Below are positions 34,774-44,101 of a stretch of DNA of 64,000 nt, piece after piece. Numbering within the stretch: position 1 is the first letter of the stretch; each line of letters starts with the position of its first letter. The stretch covers positions 1-64,000 of the forward strand of contig CAVRIR010000003.1 in assembly GCA_963721305.1 (NCBI GenBank), in the 5' to 3' direction. The notes beneath the pieces were generated by a model, which saw nothing but the letters and a program-made list of their open reading frames with translations, was not told where the DNA came from and did no database searches. The DNA comes from DATAES01 sp963721305. Its GTDB lineage: Bacteria > Actinomycetota > Acidimicrobiia > Acidimicrobiales > JACDCH01. The position numbers and the translations under genes were made by a program.

Positions 34774-36763
34774 GTGGAACTGGCCACATCCATCGCCGCG
34801 GGCGCGCTTGTCGTCCTGCTGACGACTGCCGCTGCCGCCGCCCTTGCGGCGGTCGTCTACCTGGTCGCGCTCGCCGTGGCCTGCCGGTTCCACCGCTCGT
34901 CGCCGCGCACGGCTCCGAGGTCGCACCCTCGGCTCGTGGTGCTGGTCCCTGCGCACAACGAGACCGACTACGTCGAGCGGTGCGTCCGCAGCCTGCAGGT
35001 GCAGGACTATCCGAGCGACCGGTACGACGTCGTCGTCATCGCCGACAACTGCACCGACGAGACCGCCGACCTCGCGCTCGCAGCCGGTGCGAAGGTGATG
35101 GAACGTGACGACCCTGCCGCCGCCGGCAAGGGCCGCGCGCTCCGGTGGGCGATGGATCTGCTTCTCGTCGAGCGGCCCGACGTCGACGGGTTCGTCGTCG
35201 TCGATGCCGACTCGGTGGCCGAGCCGCACCTGCTCGGCGGGTTGGCCGCCCGGCTCGCCGCGGGCGCCGAGGCCGTGCAAGGCGAGTACCTCGCGCTGAC
35301 CGACGACAACGGGGCTCGGTCCGAGCTGCGGGCAGCCTCGATGTTGCTCTTTCACCGGGTCCGGTTCGGCGGTCGAGCCGCTCTCGGCTTGCCTTGTCAC
35401 CTCGTCGGCAACGGGATGGCGTTCAGCCGCGGGCTGCTGGAAGCGCACCCGTGGGACGCGTTCACGAGCGCGGAAGACCTCGAGTGGTCGGCCGACCTGC
35501 GCCTCGACGGCATCCGTCCGGTCTTCGCCGGCGATGCCCGGCTGTGGGCACCGATCGCGAAGGGCGGTGACGCGGCGCGGACGCAACGGGTCCGCTGGGA
35601 GGGCGGGCGCATGCACGTGATCCGCACCCGGGTGCCGCGGATGCTGCGCGGCGATCTTCCACGGTGAGCTCTCGCTCACCGACGCCGTCGTCGAGCTCCT
35701 CACCCCACCGCTCGGGCTGCTCGCCGCCGCCTCCGTTGCGGGAACGGTCGCAACCGCGGTCCTCGCGTGGACCGGGCTCGTGCCGGCCTGGACCGTGGTC
35801 CCGTGGATCGCGAGCTGCGCCGGACTCGTGCTCTTCGTCGTGGTCGGGCTGTGGGCGGGTCGGGCGCCGCGCTCGACCTACCGCGCGCTCGCGATGGCGC
35901 CCATCCTCGTGCTCAGCGACACCCGGAACCGGCTCGGGCTGCTGCGGGGGAGCCGCGCCGGCGAGTGGCACCGCACCGAGCGACCCGGCGACCGGCGTCC
36001 GGTCGGGCGAACGCTCATCGGCGGCGTGCCGGTCGACCGTGTCGACCTCGACCAGGCGGTCGAGCGATCGCTCGGGGCCGTCCGCGACCGGCAGTTCATG
36101 CAGATCTGCACCGTCAACCTCGACTTCCTCGTCAACGCCCGCCGCAAACCGGACGTGCGCTCGATCCTGACCGGGAGTGAGCTCAACATCGCCGACGGCA
36201 GCCCTGTCCTGTGGCTGGGGCGGCTGACGGGGCATGGCCTGCCAGAGCGGGTCGCCGGTTCCGACTTCGTCCCGGCCCTGGCGTCCGCCGCCGCACGATC
36301 CGGCGCCAGCCTGTTCTTGCTCGGTGGCGAGGGCGGCGCCGCAGCCGATGCCGGGAGGATCCTCCAGGCCGAGCACCCCGGTCTTCGCATCGCCGGTGTC
36401 TACGAGCCGCCGCGCGCCTCGGTCGAGGACATGGACGACGACGAGATCCTGGGCCGCATCGACGAGGCGAAGCCCGACATCCTGCTCGTGGCCTTCGGCC
36501 ATCCGAAGCAGGACCTCTGGATCGGGGCCCACCGCGACCGGCTGCCGGTGTCCGTGGCTGTCGGGGTCGGGTGCACGTTCGACCTGATCGCCGGGCGCCG
36601 CCAGCGGGCGCCGGGGTGGATGCAGCGGGCCGGGCTCGAATGGCTGTTCCGGGTCGCGAACGAGCCGACCCGCCTGGCCAAGCGCTACGCCATCGACGGC
36701 TACTGGCTGCTTGCGATCCTCGTCCCGATGAGCCTGCAGCAGCGCCTCCTCGCCCGCCGCTGA
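34774..36763 (+). CDS. Fusion of GT2 glycosyltransferase and WecG/TagA/CpsF (GT26) glycosyltransferase
   Basis: GTG 34774 starts one protein of about 662 residues after correcting a frame change near 35645. Order: N-terminal membrane helix (8-35); GT2 domain with VVLVPAHNETDYVERCVRSL, VVDADSVAEPHLLG (DxD-like) and HLVGNGMAFSRGLLE; a two-helix membrane segment (about 305-375); then from about residue 410 a GT26 domain with ICTVNLDFLVNARRKPD, NIADGSPVLWLGRLTG, LLVAFGHPKQDLWIG and GCTFDLIAGRRQRAPGWMQR. No stop separates the two in the second frame. GT26 enzymes add a sugar to a lipid-linked sugar; the GT2 part may act just before or after it. This opens the polysaccharide locus. Confidence 0.8.
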
Positions 36764-36829
36764 CCGGCCCGGGATGACCGCTACGGACGGTATCTGGGGC
36801 CGGTCGCGCTGCTCGTAATGGAGGTGAGC

Positions 36830-38083
36830 ATGGAAATGGAGCGCGTCGAAGATCCAATCTGTCGCTTTTCGCGGGGAGACCCTGACCGACACGGTCGTGG
36901 ACCTCGGCATGTCGCCCTTGTGCGAGAGCTACGTGCGGCCCGAGCACGTCAACGGGATGGAGGCCTTCTACCCGTTGCACGTCCTCGTGTGCCGGAGCTG
37001 CTGGCTGGTGCAGCTCGAGCAGTACGTGAGCGCGGACGACATCTTCACCGAGTACGCGTACTTCTCGTCGTTCTCCACGAGCTGGGTCGACCACGTCCGT
37101 CGGTACGCCGAGGACATGTGCGCCCGCTTCGACATCGACAGCGGCAGCCAGGTCGTCGAGCTCGCGAGCAACGACGGCTACCTGTTGCAGTGGTTCGTCG
37201 AGGCCGGCGTGCCGGTCCTCGGCATCGAGCCTGCCGCCAACGTTGCCGCCGCGGCGGAGGAACGGGGCGTGCCGACCATGGTGAAGTTCTTCGGCCGCGA
37301 GCTCGCCATTCAGCTCGCTGTCCAAGGGACGTCACGCCGACCTCCTGATCGCCAACAACGTGCTCGCGCAGGTTCCCGACCTGAACGACTTCGTCGCCGG
37401 CATGAAGACGTTGCTCTCGCCGACCGGTGTCGTGACCATCGAGTTCCCGCATGTCATGCGGCTGCTCGAGGAGAACCAGTTCGACACGATCTACCACGAG
37501 CACTTCTCGTACTTCTCGCTCTACACGGTGTCGACGATCCTGGGCGACCACGGGCTCGAGGTGTTCGACGTCGACGAGCTGCCGACGCACGGCGGATCAC
37601 TTCGCATCTACGCCCGCCACGACGACGACCTCACCCATCCGATCGAACGTCGCGTCAAGGAGCTCCAGGCACGCGAGGACGCGGTACGGCATCACCGACA
37701 TCGACCGGTACCGGCAGTTCACCGCACAGGTCGAAGAGACGAAGCGCGCCATCCTCGAGCTGCTCATCCGTTTGAAGCGCGAAGGCAAGACCATCGCCGG
37801 TTACGGCGCGCCGGGTAAGGGCAACACGCTTCTCAACTACTGCGGCATCCGCACGGACTTCCTCGACTTCACCGTCGACCGCAACACCTACAAGCAGGGT
37901 CTGTTCCTGCCGGGCACGCACATCCCGATCTTCGAGCCCGAAGAGATCGACCGCCGTCGTCCCGACTACGTCTTCATCCTTCCGTGGAACGTGAAGGACG
38001 AGATCATCGCCCAGATGGCGCACATCCGCGAGTGGGGCGGGCAGTTCATCGTCCCGATCCCCACGCCCGAGATCGTTCCGTGA
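36830..38083 (+). CDS. SAM-dependent C-methyltransferase (NovU/TylCIII-like), frameshifted
   Basis: The joined product is about 417 residues. The N-terminal zinc domain has VCRSCWLVQLEQY, and the first CxxC is distorted by a frame change near 36865. SAM site: VVELASNDGYLLQWFVEAGV. After a change near 37320: GVVTIEFPHVMRLLEENQFD and YHEHFSYFSLYTV. After another near 37685: GKTIAGYGAPGKGNTLLNYC and the C-terminal domain ending at 38083. This is the three-part layout of C-methyltransferases that act on 4-keto NDP-sugars. It is followed by a cytidylyltransferase, so a branched, CDP-linked sugar is plausible. Confidence 0.85.
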
Positions 38084-38108
38084 CGTCCGAGAAGGTGGGT
38101 GATCAGCG

Positions 38109-38906
38109 ATGAAAGTCGTCCTGTTCTGCGGTGGGCTCGGCACCAGGCTCCGTGACGCGTCCGGCGACAAACCCAAGCCGATGGTGAAGATCGGCTACCG
38201 CCCCGTGCTCTGGCACGTCATGCGCTACTACGCGCACTACGGCCACAAGGACTTCGTGCTGTGCCTCGGCTACAAGGCCGACACCATCAAGGACTTCTTC
38301 CTTCACTACGACGAGTGGGTCTCGAACGACTTCACCCTCTCCGAGGGCGGCAAGAAGATCGAGCTCGAGAGCAACGACATCGCGGACTGGAAGATCACGT
38401 TCGTCGACACCGGCCTGCACGCGAACATCGGTCAGCGGTTGATGGCAGTGCGCAAGCACGTGGAGGACGAAGAGATCTTCCTCGCCAACTACGCGGACGG
38501 CCTGACCGACCTCCACCTGCCCTCCATGATCGACACGTTCGAGGCGAGCGACAAGGTCGCCGCGTTCATGGCCGTGCCCCCTTCGCAGAGCTTCCACCTC
38601 GTCGACGTGGAGGACGACGGCAACGTCACGTCGATCAAGAGCGTGACCGAGTCCGACCTGCTCATCAACGGCGGCTACTTCGCGCTGCGTCGCGAGATCT
38701 TCGACTACATGTACCCGGGCGACGAACTCGTGCAAGAGCCGTTCGCGCGGCTCATGAAGGAGCGCAAGCTCCTCGGCTACCGGTACGACCGCTTCTGGGT
38801 GATGGACACCTTCAAGGAGCAGCAGCAGCTCACCGACCTGTGCGACACGGGCTGCGCGCCGTGGGAGGTCTGGAAGTCGAACGGAAACGGCACCGGATCC
38901 CACTGA
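38109..38906 (+). CDS. rfbF: Glucose-1-phosphate cytidylyltransferase-like nucleotidyltransferase
   Basis: This 265-residue enzyme has the sugar nucleotidyltransferase signature VVLFCGGLGTRLRDASGDKP and KPMVKIGYRPVLWHVMRYYA, then YKADTIKDFFLHY and FLANYADGLTDL (Asp-containing metal motif). This layout is that of RfbF, which forms CDP-glucose. The usual partner RfbG (CDP-glucose 4,6-dehydratase) is not found in the window, so the specificity may differ. The stop overlaps the start of the PIG-L gene (TGATG). Confidence 0.85.
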   Translation: MKVVLFCGGLGTRLRDASGDKPKPMVKIGYRPVLWHVMRYYAHYGHKDFVLCLGYKADTIKDFFLHYDEWVSNDFTLSEGGKKIELESNDIADWKITFVDTGLHANIGQRLMAVRKHVEDEEIFLANYADGLTDLHLPSMIDTFEASDKVAAFMAVPPSQSFHLVDVEDDGNVTSIKSVTESDLLINGGYFALRREIFDYMYPGDELVQEPFARLMKERKLLGYRYDRFWVMDTFKEQQQLTDLCDTGCAPWEVWKSNGNGTGSH

Positions 38907-39559
38907 TGCTCCGGCTGTCCCCTGCATCGCCGAATGATCGCGGTCTGGAACTCCTCTGCCTCGGCGCGCACAGCGACGACCTGGAGATCGGCTGCAGCGG
39001 CACCATCTTCCGCTGGCTGCAAGAGGCGCGAATCGATCGCATCACCTGGGTCGTGCTGTCCGGCAACGCCGACCGCGCCGCCGAGGCGCAGCGCAGCGCG
39101 CGTTCGATCTTCGGTGAGCACCCGGGCTTTCGACTGATCGTCGAGTCCTTCAGGGACGGCTACTTCCCGTACACGGCGGTGCCGATCAAGGACTTCTTCG
39201 AGCAGCTCAAGCCGCAAGTCCAGCCCGACATCGTGCTCACGCACTACCGCGACGATCGCCACCAGGACCATCGACTGGTCTCCGAGCTCACCTACAACAC
39301 GTTCCGCGATCATCTGATCCTCGAGTACGAGATCATGAAGCGCGACGGCGACATGGGTCAGCCGAACACGTACATCGCGCTCGACGACGCGTCGGTCGAT
39401 CGCAAGGTCGAGCACCTCATGTCGCACTTCGGGACGCAGCGAGACCGTTCGTGGTTCAGCGACGACGCGTTCCGCGGTCTCATGCGCCTGCGGGGGATCG
39501 AGGCCGGCGCGCCGAGTGGGCACGCCGAGGCCTTCTACTGCCGGACGTTGGTGCTGTGA
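38906..39559 (+). CDS. PIG-L family (LmbE-like) deacetylase
   Basis: This 217-residue protein carries CLGAHSDDLEIGCSGTIFRW, the AHxDD zinc motif of PIG-L/MshB-type N-deacetylases, and TLTHYRDDRHQDHR-type residues (HYRDDRHQDHRLVSE) for the third ligand. It should remove an N-acetyl group from an amino sugar, or act on a related amide. It is translationally coupled to the genes on both sides (TGATG before, GTGA after). Confidence 0.88.
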   Translation: MLRLSPASPNDRGLELLCLGAHSDDLEIGCSGTIFRWLQEARIDRITWVVLSGNADRAAEAQRSARSIFGEHPGFRLIVESFRDGYFPYTAVPIKDFFEQLKPQVQPDIVLTHYRDDRHQDHRLVSELTYNTFRDHLILEYEIMKRDGDMGQPNTYIALDDASVDRKVEHLMSHFGTQRDRSWFSDDAFRGLMRLRGIEAGAPSGHAEAFYCRTLVL

Positions 39560-40803
39560 CGACCACGCCGAAGCTCGACGTGCTGCTGCTCGACGCGCAG
39601 TACCGCCAGGTGCTCACGTGCACCCGCGTCTACGCGCACGCGGGGCTGACCGTCGGTGTCGCCGCTTGCGAGTCCGAGGCCGGCCTCGTTCCGAGCGCGC
39701 GGTCGCGCTGGTGCTCGGTCGCCGCCACCGTCCCCGACTTCGACGTCGATCCGGATGCCTACGTCGACGCCGTGCTCGAGCTCACCGAGCGCACCGGAGC
39801 GTCCGTGGTGCTTCCTGCGCACGACGGCTCGATCGAGGTGCTTCGAGTGCGCCGGGACGACTTCGTCGGTCTCGCGGCGCTTCCGCTCGCGTCGGATGCT
39901 GCGCTCGACATCGCGCTGAGCAAGGAGCGCACGCTGGGCTTGGCGAGCGAGCTCGGGATCTCGGTTCCCGACTCCGTCAGCCTGTCCGACCCGGCCGAGG
40001 TCGCGGCAGCCGGTGACCACATCGGCTTCCCGGCGGTGCTGAAGCCGCGGACGCCATGGGTCGTGGACGACGAAGGCCGCGGCACGCGGCTCGTCAGTGA
40101 GCTCGTGTCGAGCTCCGACGATGCCCGCCGCCGGCTCGAGAACATGCTCGCGGCCGGGGCGACATCGGCGCTGCTCCAGCCCTGGCTGCCGGGGCGGCGC
40201 GAAGCAGTCACGCTGTTCCGTTCCGACGGCCGCATTCGCGCCCGGTTCGCGCAGGTGTCTCATCGCGAGTGGCCGGTGCTCGGCGGCGCGACGGTGTTCT
40301 GCGAGAGCATCCCGTTGCTGCCCGACATCGCCGGTAGCTCGGACCGACTCGTCGACGCAATGGACATCGACGGGATCTCGATGGTCGAGTTCCGCCGCGA
40401 TCGGGACGGCCGCCCGCGCCTCATGGAGGTGAACGCTCGGATGGGTTCGAGCGTCGCCCTCGCGGTGCGCGCCGGCGTGGACTTCCCGAGCCTGCTCCAT
40501 ACGTGGGCACTGGGCGGGGTCGTGCCTGAAGTTGGGGACTACCGGATCGGCGAGCGCCTGCGCTGGCTGGTCGGTGACATGTGGTTCGTGAACACCGCGT
40601 TGGCGAGGCAGCCGGGACCGGATGTCCCGTCGCCGTCGAACGCAGTGAAGACGGTCCTGGCGGACTTCGTCGTCCGCCCGTGCCGGCTCGACCGTTCGTC
40701 GATGACCGACCCCCGGCCCGCTCTGGCCGAGGTGAGTCACACCGTTCGTGTTCACGCGTTGCCCAGAGTTCGTCGAGTATTCGAAATGAGGTCGAGAAAG
40801 TGA
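39556..40803 (+). CDS. ATP-grasp domain protein
   Basis: GTG 39556 overlaps the previous stop (GTGA). The 415-residue product has a pre-ATP-grasp domain (VLLLDAQYRQVLTCTRVYAH) and an ATP-grasp core with IGFPAVLKPRTPWVVDDEGR, LLQPWLPGRREAVTLF and SMVEFRRDRDGRPRLMEVNA. It resembles carbamoyl-phosphate-synthase-type ATP-grasp enzymes in polysaccharide and peptide clusters, which ligate a carboxylate to an amine. A likely role is attaching an acid or amino acid to the amino sugar freed by the PIG-L enzyme (inference). Confidence 0.82.
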   Translation: MTTTPKLDVLLLDAQYRQVLTCTRVYAHAGLTVGVAACESEAGLVPSARSRWCSVAATVPDFDVDPDAYVDAVLELTERTGASVVLPAHDGSIEVLRVRRDDFVGLAALPLASDAALDIALSKERTLGLASELGISVPDSVSLSDPAEVAAAGDHIGFPAVLKPRTPWVVDDEGRGTRLVSELVSSSDDARRRLENMLAAGATSALLQPWLPGRREAVTLFRSDGRIRARFAQVSHREWPVLGGATVFCESIPLLPDIAGSSDRLVDAMDIDGISMVEFRRDRDGRPRLMEVNARMGSSVALAVRAGVDFPSLLHTWALGGVVPEVGDYRIGERLRWLVGDMWFVNTALARQPGPDVPSPSNAVKTVLADFVVRPCRLDRSSMTDPRPALAEVSHTVRVHALPRVRRVFEMRSRK

Positions 40804-42011
40804 CGCAGCACGCCCTGCCCGGATCGTCGGTCGACGTCGCCATCATCGGCGCGGGGCCTTACGGCCTGTCGATCGCGTCCCACTTGCAGAAGCGGGGAGT
40901 CGAGCACCGCATCTTCGGCACGCCGATGCAGGCGTGGCGGAGCATGTCGGCCGGCATGCACCTGAAGTCGGTCGGCTACGCGACGTCGATCGAGACGCCG
41001 CAGAAGCTCCTCACCCTGCCCGAGTACTGCCGTGCGCACGGTGAAGAGGACAACGAGCCGATTCCGATCGCGACGTTCGCCCGATACGGCGTGACCGTGC
41101 AGGAGCAGGTCGTCCCGTACCTCGAGCAGGTCGACGTCGTCGGGCTCGCACGCGAGCGCGACCGTTTCCAGCTCACGCTCGCCAACGGTGAGAAAGTCAC
41201 CGCGCGCCAGGTCGTCGTCGCCATCGGCTTGTCGTACTTCGAGAGCTTCCCGGCACCGTTCGACAAGCTGCCGCCCGAACTCGTCTGCCACACCGCGCAA
41301 CGGGGCGACTTCACGCCGTTCAACGGCTGGGACGTGACTGTCATCGGCGGCGGCCAGTCGGCGCTCCAAGCGGCCGCGCTCCTGCACGAGCACGGTGCCG
41401 AGACCCGATTGCTGGCGCGCTCCCACGTCCACTGGGGCGGGCACGGCCTGCCTGACTCAGAGCGTTCGCTGCTCCAGCGCGTCAAGGATCCGATGACGGT
41501 TCTGGGCCACGGCCGCGACAACTGGAAGCTCGAGCACTTCCCCTGGTTCCAGCACGTCCGCTCGGACGAGAAGCGGCTGGAGTACCTGCACACGCGCCTC
41601 GGGCCGGGCGGCGCGTGGTGGTTGCGCCCGCGGGTCGAGGGACTGTTCGAGATCGATGACCAGTGCGCGGTCGTCGACGCGCAGCCGGAGGGCGACAAGG
41701 TCCGGCTGGTCATCGCCAACGTGCACAACAGGAGCGAGATGCGCGACCTGCTGACCGAGCAGGTCGTTCTCGGCACCGGCTACGACGTCGACGTCGACCG
41801 CATCGCGTTCCTCGATCCGTCACTCGCACGACAGCTGGCGCGCATCGAGCGGGCTCCCCGCCTCGATCGCCACTTCCAGTCGTCCGTGTCGGGTCTCTAC
41901 TTCGTCGGTCCGTCGACGGCAGCGAGCTTCGGTCCGCTGTTCCGATTCGTGGCCGGTTCGTACTACTGCGTGCCCGTGATCGCTCGACATCTGTCGCGCC
42001 GTGCGGGCTGA
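40800..42011 (+). CDS. FAD-dependent NAD(P)-binding oxidoreductase
   Basis: GTG 40800 overlaps the ATP-grasp stop (GTGA). The 403-residue flavoprotein has the FAD Rossmann motif VAIIGAGPYGLSIASHLQKR, a second dinucleotide motif VTVIGGGQSALQAAALLHEH, and a C-terminal LYFVGPSTAASFGPLFRFVA segment. The pattern resembles class B monooxygenases/N-hydroxylating flavoproteins. It could oxidise an amino or keto sugar or the attached group. It belongs to the same coupled block. Confidence 0.85.
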   Translation: MTQHALPGSSVDVAIIGAGPYGLSIASHLQKRGVEHRIFGTPMQAWRSMSAGMHLKSVGYATSIETPQKLLTLPEYCRAHGEEDNEPIPIATFARYGVTVQEQVVPYLEQVDVVGLARERDRFQLTLANGEKVTARQVVVAIGLSYFESFPAPFDKLPPELVCHTAQRGDFTPFNGWDVTVIGGGQSALQAAALLHEHGAETRLLARSHVHWGGHGLPDSERSLLQRVKDPMTVLGHGRDNWKLEHFPWFQHVRSDEKRLEYLHTRLGPGGAWWLRPRVEGLFEIDDQCAVVDAQPEGDKVRLVIANVHNRSEMRDLLTEQVVLGTGYDVDVDRIAFLDPSLARQLARIERAPRLDRHFQSSVSGLYFVGPSTAASFGPLFRFVAGSYYCVPVIARHLSRRAG

Positions 42012-42041
42012 CGCAATCAAGCAATACGGAGGCATGAAGTC

Positions 42042-43070
42042 ATGAGGGTGCTTGTCACCGGTCATCTCGGGTTCATCGGATCCCGGATGGTCCCGATGCT
42101 GCTGGAGGCCGGTCACGACATCGTCGGGATGGACACCGACCTGTACGGCGACTGTCCGTTCGGCGACGAGCGCGGCGGGGAGGTTCGCTCGATTCGCGTG
42201 GACATCCGTGACGCGTCGATCGATGACCTCCAGGGTTTCGACGCCATCGTCCACCTCGCCGCGCTCTCGAATGACCCCCTCGGGGATCTCGACGAGGAGC
42301 TCACGTACGACGTGAACCACCGGGCCACGGTCCGGTTGGCGCGGCTCGCTCGCACGGCCGGCGTCGGACGGTTCCTGTTCTCGTCGTCGTGCAGCAACTA
42401 CGGCGCAGCCGGCGACGACCTTCTCGACGAGAACGCGTCGTTCAATCCCGTCACGGCGTACGGCGAGTCGAAGGTACGCGCCGAGGCCGGGCTCATGGGT
42501 CTCGCCAACGACGACTTCAGCCCTGTGATGCTGAGAAGCGCGACCGCGTACGGCGTGTCGTCCCGGCTGCGGTGCGACGTCGTGCTCAACAACCTCACTG
42601 CCTGGGCGTGCGCCACGGGCAAGGTCATGCTGAAGAGCGACGGCACCCCGTGGCGTCCGATCGTGCACATCGACGACATCTGTCGAGCGTTCGCCGCCGC
42701 CCTCGAAGCACCGCGCGACGCCGTTCATGCGCAGGCGTTCAACGTCGTGCGCCCGGGTGAGAACTACCGGGTCAGTGACCTCGCAGCGATCGTCGAAGAG
42801 ACCGTGCCGGGGTGTGCGATCGAGTTCGCCGGCAAGAGTGGCCCCGACGCGCGCAACTACCGCGTCGACTCCTCGCGCATCATGGCCGCGTTGCCGGCGT
42901 TCGAGCCGCAGTGGACGGCGCGTGAAGGCGCTCGTCAACTCTACGAGGCGTTCTGCGAGCACCCCGTCTCGCTCGACGACATCGAGGGTTGGCGGTACCG
43001 CCGCATTGGCCAGATCAACCGGCTGATCGACACGCGCCGGTTGACTCCCGATCTGCGATGGAAGCCCTGA
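42042..43070 (+). CDS. NAD-dependent sugar epimerase/dehydratase (extended SDR)
   Basis: This 342-residue protein has MRVLVTGHLGFIGSRMVPML, VHLAALSNDPLGDLDEELTY, the active-site region FSSSCSNYGAAGDDLLDENA and TAYGESKVRAEAGLMGLAND (YxxxK), and RPIVHIDDICRAFAAALEAP. It is an extended SDR acting on an NDP-sugar. It may supply the 4-keto or epimerised sugar that the methyltransferase and flavoprotein modify, replacing the missing RfbG (inference). It has a good ribosome binding site (ACGGAGG). Confidence 0.88.
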   Translation: MRVLVTGHLGFIGSRMVPMLLEAGHDIVGMDTDLYGDCPFGDERGGEVRSIRVDIRDASIDDLQGFDAIVHLAALSNDPLGDLDEELTYDVNHRATVRLARLARTAGVGRFLFSSSCSNYGAAGDDLLDENASFNPVTAYGESKVRAEAGLMGLANDDFSPVMLRSATAYGVSSRLRCDVVLNNLTAWACATGKVMLKSDGTPWRPIVHIDDICRAFAAALEAPRDAVHAQAFNVVRPGENYRVSDLAAIVEETVPGCAIEFAGKSGPDARNYRVDSSRIMAALPAFEPQWTAREGARQLYEAFCEHPVSLDDIEGWRYRRIGQINRLIDTRRLTPDLRWKP

Positions 43071-43072
43071 CG

Positions 43073-44086
43073 ATGGACTCTGCCAAGCTCCGCAAGGGTG
43101 ACGTCGTCGAGGTACGTCGTGCGGCCGAGGTGCTCGCGACCCTCGACGAACACGGCGACCTCGACTCGCTCCCCTTCATGCCCGAGATGGTCTCGATGTG
43201 CGCGCAGCGCTTCACCGTCGCAGCGCGCGCCGAGCGGGTGTGCGACACCATCACCGGTGGTGCCATCGCGCGCGTGATGACCGACACCGTGCTGCTCGAA
43301 GGGCAAACCTGTAGTGGGTCGGGCCACGGAGGCTGCGCCGCGTCGTGCCTCATGTACTGGAAGGAGGCATGGCTCCGGAAGGTCGACGCTCATTCGGTGT
43401 CTCGCGCCGAGGACGACGACCCTGAGGCTCTGGAGTCACTGCGCGCGCTGACGGCGCGCGCCGCGTCAGCCGCCGACGGCGACTCGGTGCGGTACCGCTG
43501 TCAGGCAACGCAGGCACTCGAGGCCTCGGCGCCGGTCTCCGGCAAGAACCCGCTTCCGTATGTCCGCGCATTCACGAGTGGAAACGTCTCGTTCGGCCAC
43601 TTCGTCGCGGTCATGTCGCGCGCCGCAGTGGTGGAGGTAGGCAGTGCGATCGGCAAGGTGCCCGATCCGCCGCTTCGGGGGAGCACCAGCAAGTCCACGC
43701 GGACGCCGACGCTCGACTTGCAGCCCGGCGAGTGGGTCCGGGTCAAGAGCAAGGAAGAGATCGAGCCGACCCTCAACGACCAAGGGAAGAACCGTGGCCT
43801 GTGGTTCGACCGCGAGATGTTGCAGTTCTGCGGTCAGGTCTTCCAGGTGCGCAACCGCGTCGATCGACTCGTCGACGAACGTACGGGCGAGATGATCGAG
43901 TTGACCAGCGACTGCGTCGCGCTGGAGGGCGCGACGTGCTCGGGCGAGAACAGCGTCGGTCGATGGCTGTGTCCGAGGGCGATCTATCCGTACTGGCGCG
44001 AGGGTTGGCTCGAACGAGTCGACTCGTCCGTCACAGTCGGTCGTCCTGCGGTTCACGCCAGCAAGCAGCCGACCACGAGCCCCTGA
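43073..44086 (+). CDS. Hypothetical protein with two copies of a cysteine-containing domain
   Basis: ATG 43073 (alternatively 43058) gives 337 residues. Two homologous domains of about 95 residues (about 5-100 and 225-325) flank a linker. Shared features are EM..(M/F)C.Q.F.V..R..R..D..TG, then TD.V.LEGQTCSG in the first and SDCVALEGATCSG in the second, and YWKEAWLRKVD against YWREGWLERVD. The linker holds VRYRCQATQALEASAPVSGK and FTSGNVSFGHFVAV. There is no signal peptide. I do not recognise a named family. The repeated LEG.TCSG motif is distinctive, possibly metal- or thiol-based. The gene sits directly after the epimerase. Confidence 0.7.
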   Translation: MDSAKLRKGDVVEVRRAAEVLATLDEHGDLDSLPFMPEMVSMCAQRFTVAARAERVCDTITGGAIARVMTDTVLLEGQTCSGSGHGGCAASCLMYWKEAWLRKVDAHSVSRAEDDDPEALESLRALTARAASAADGDSVRYRCQATQALEASAPVSGKNPLPYVRAFTSGNVSFGHFVAVMSRAAVVEVGSAIGKVPDPPLRGSTSKSTRTPTLDLQPGEWVRVKSKEEIEPTLNDQGKNRGLWFDREMLQFCGQVFQVRNRVDRLVDERTGEMIELTSDCVALEGATCSGENSVGRWLCPRAIYPYWREGWLERVDSSVTVGRPAVHASKQPTTSP

Positions 44087-44101
44087 AGGATGTGACGTTC
44101 C

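Noticed and set aside
7592..38083. Programmed ribosomal frameshifting as an explanation for the split genes
   Set aside because: The shifts occur in both directions, in unrelated genes, at different motifs and several times within one gene. No common slippery sequence or downstream structure is visible.
38109..38906. Assigning a complete CDP-glucose to CDP-dideoxyhexose pathway
   Set aside because: Only the cytidylyltransferase is clear; RfbG and later enzymes of that pathway are missing from the window.
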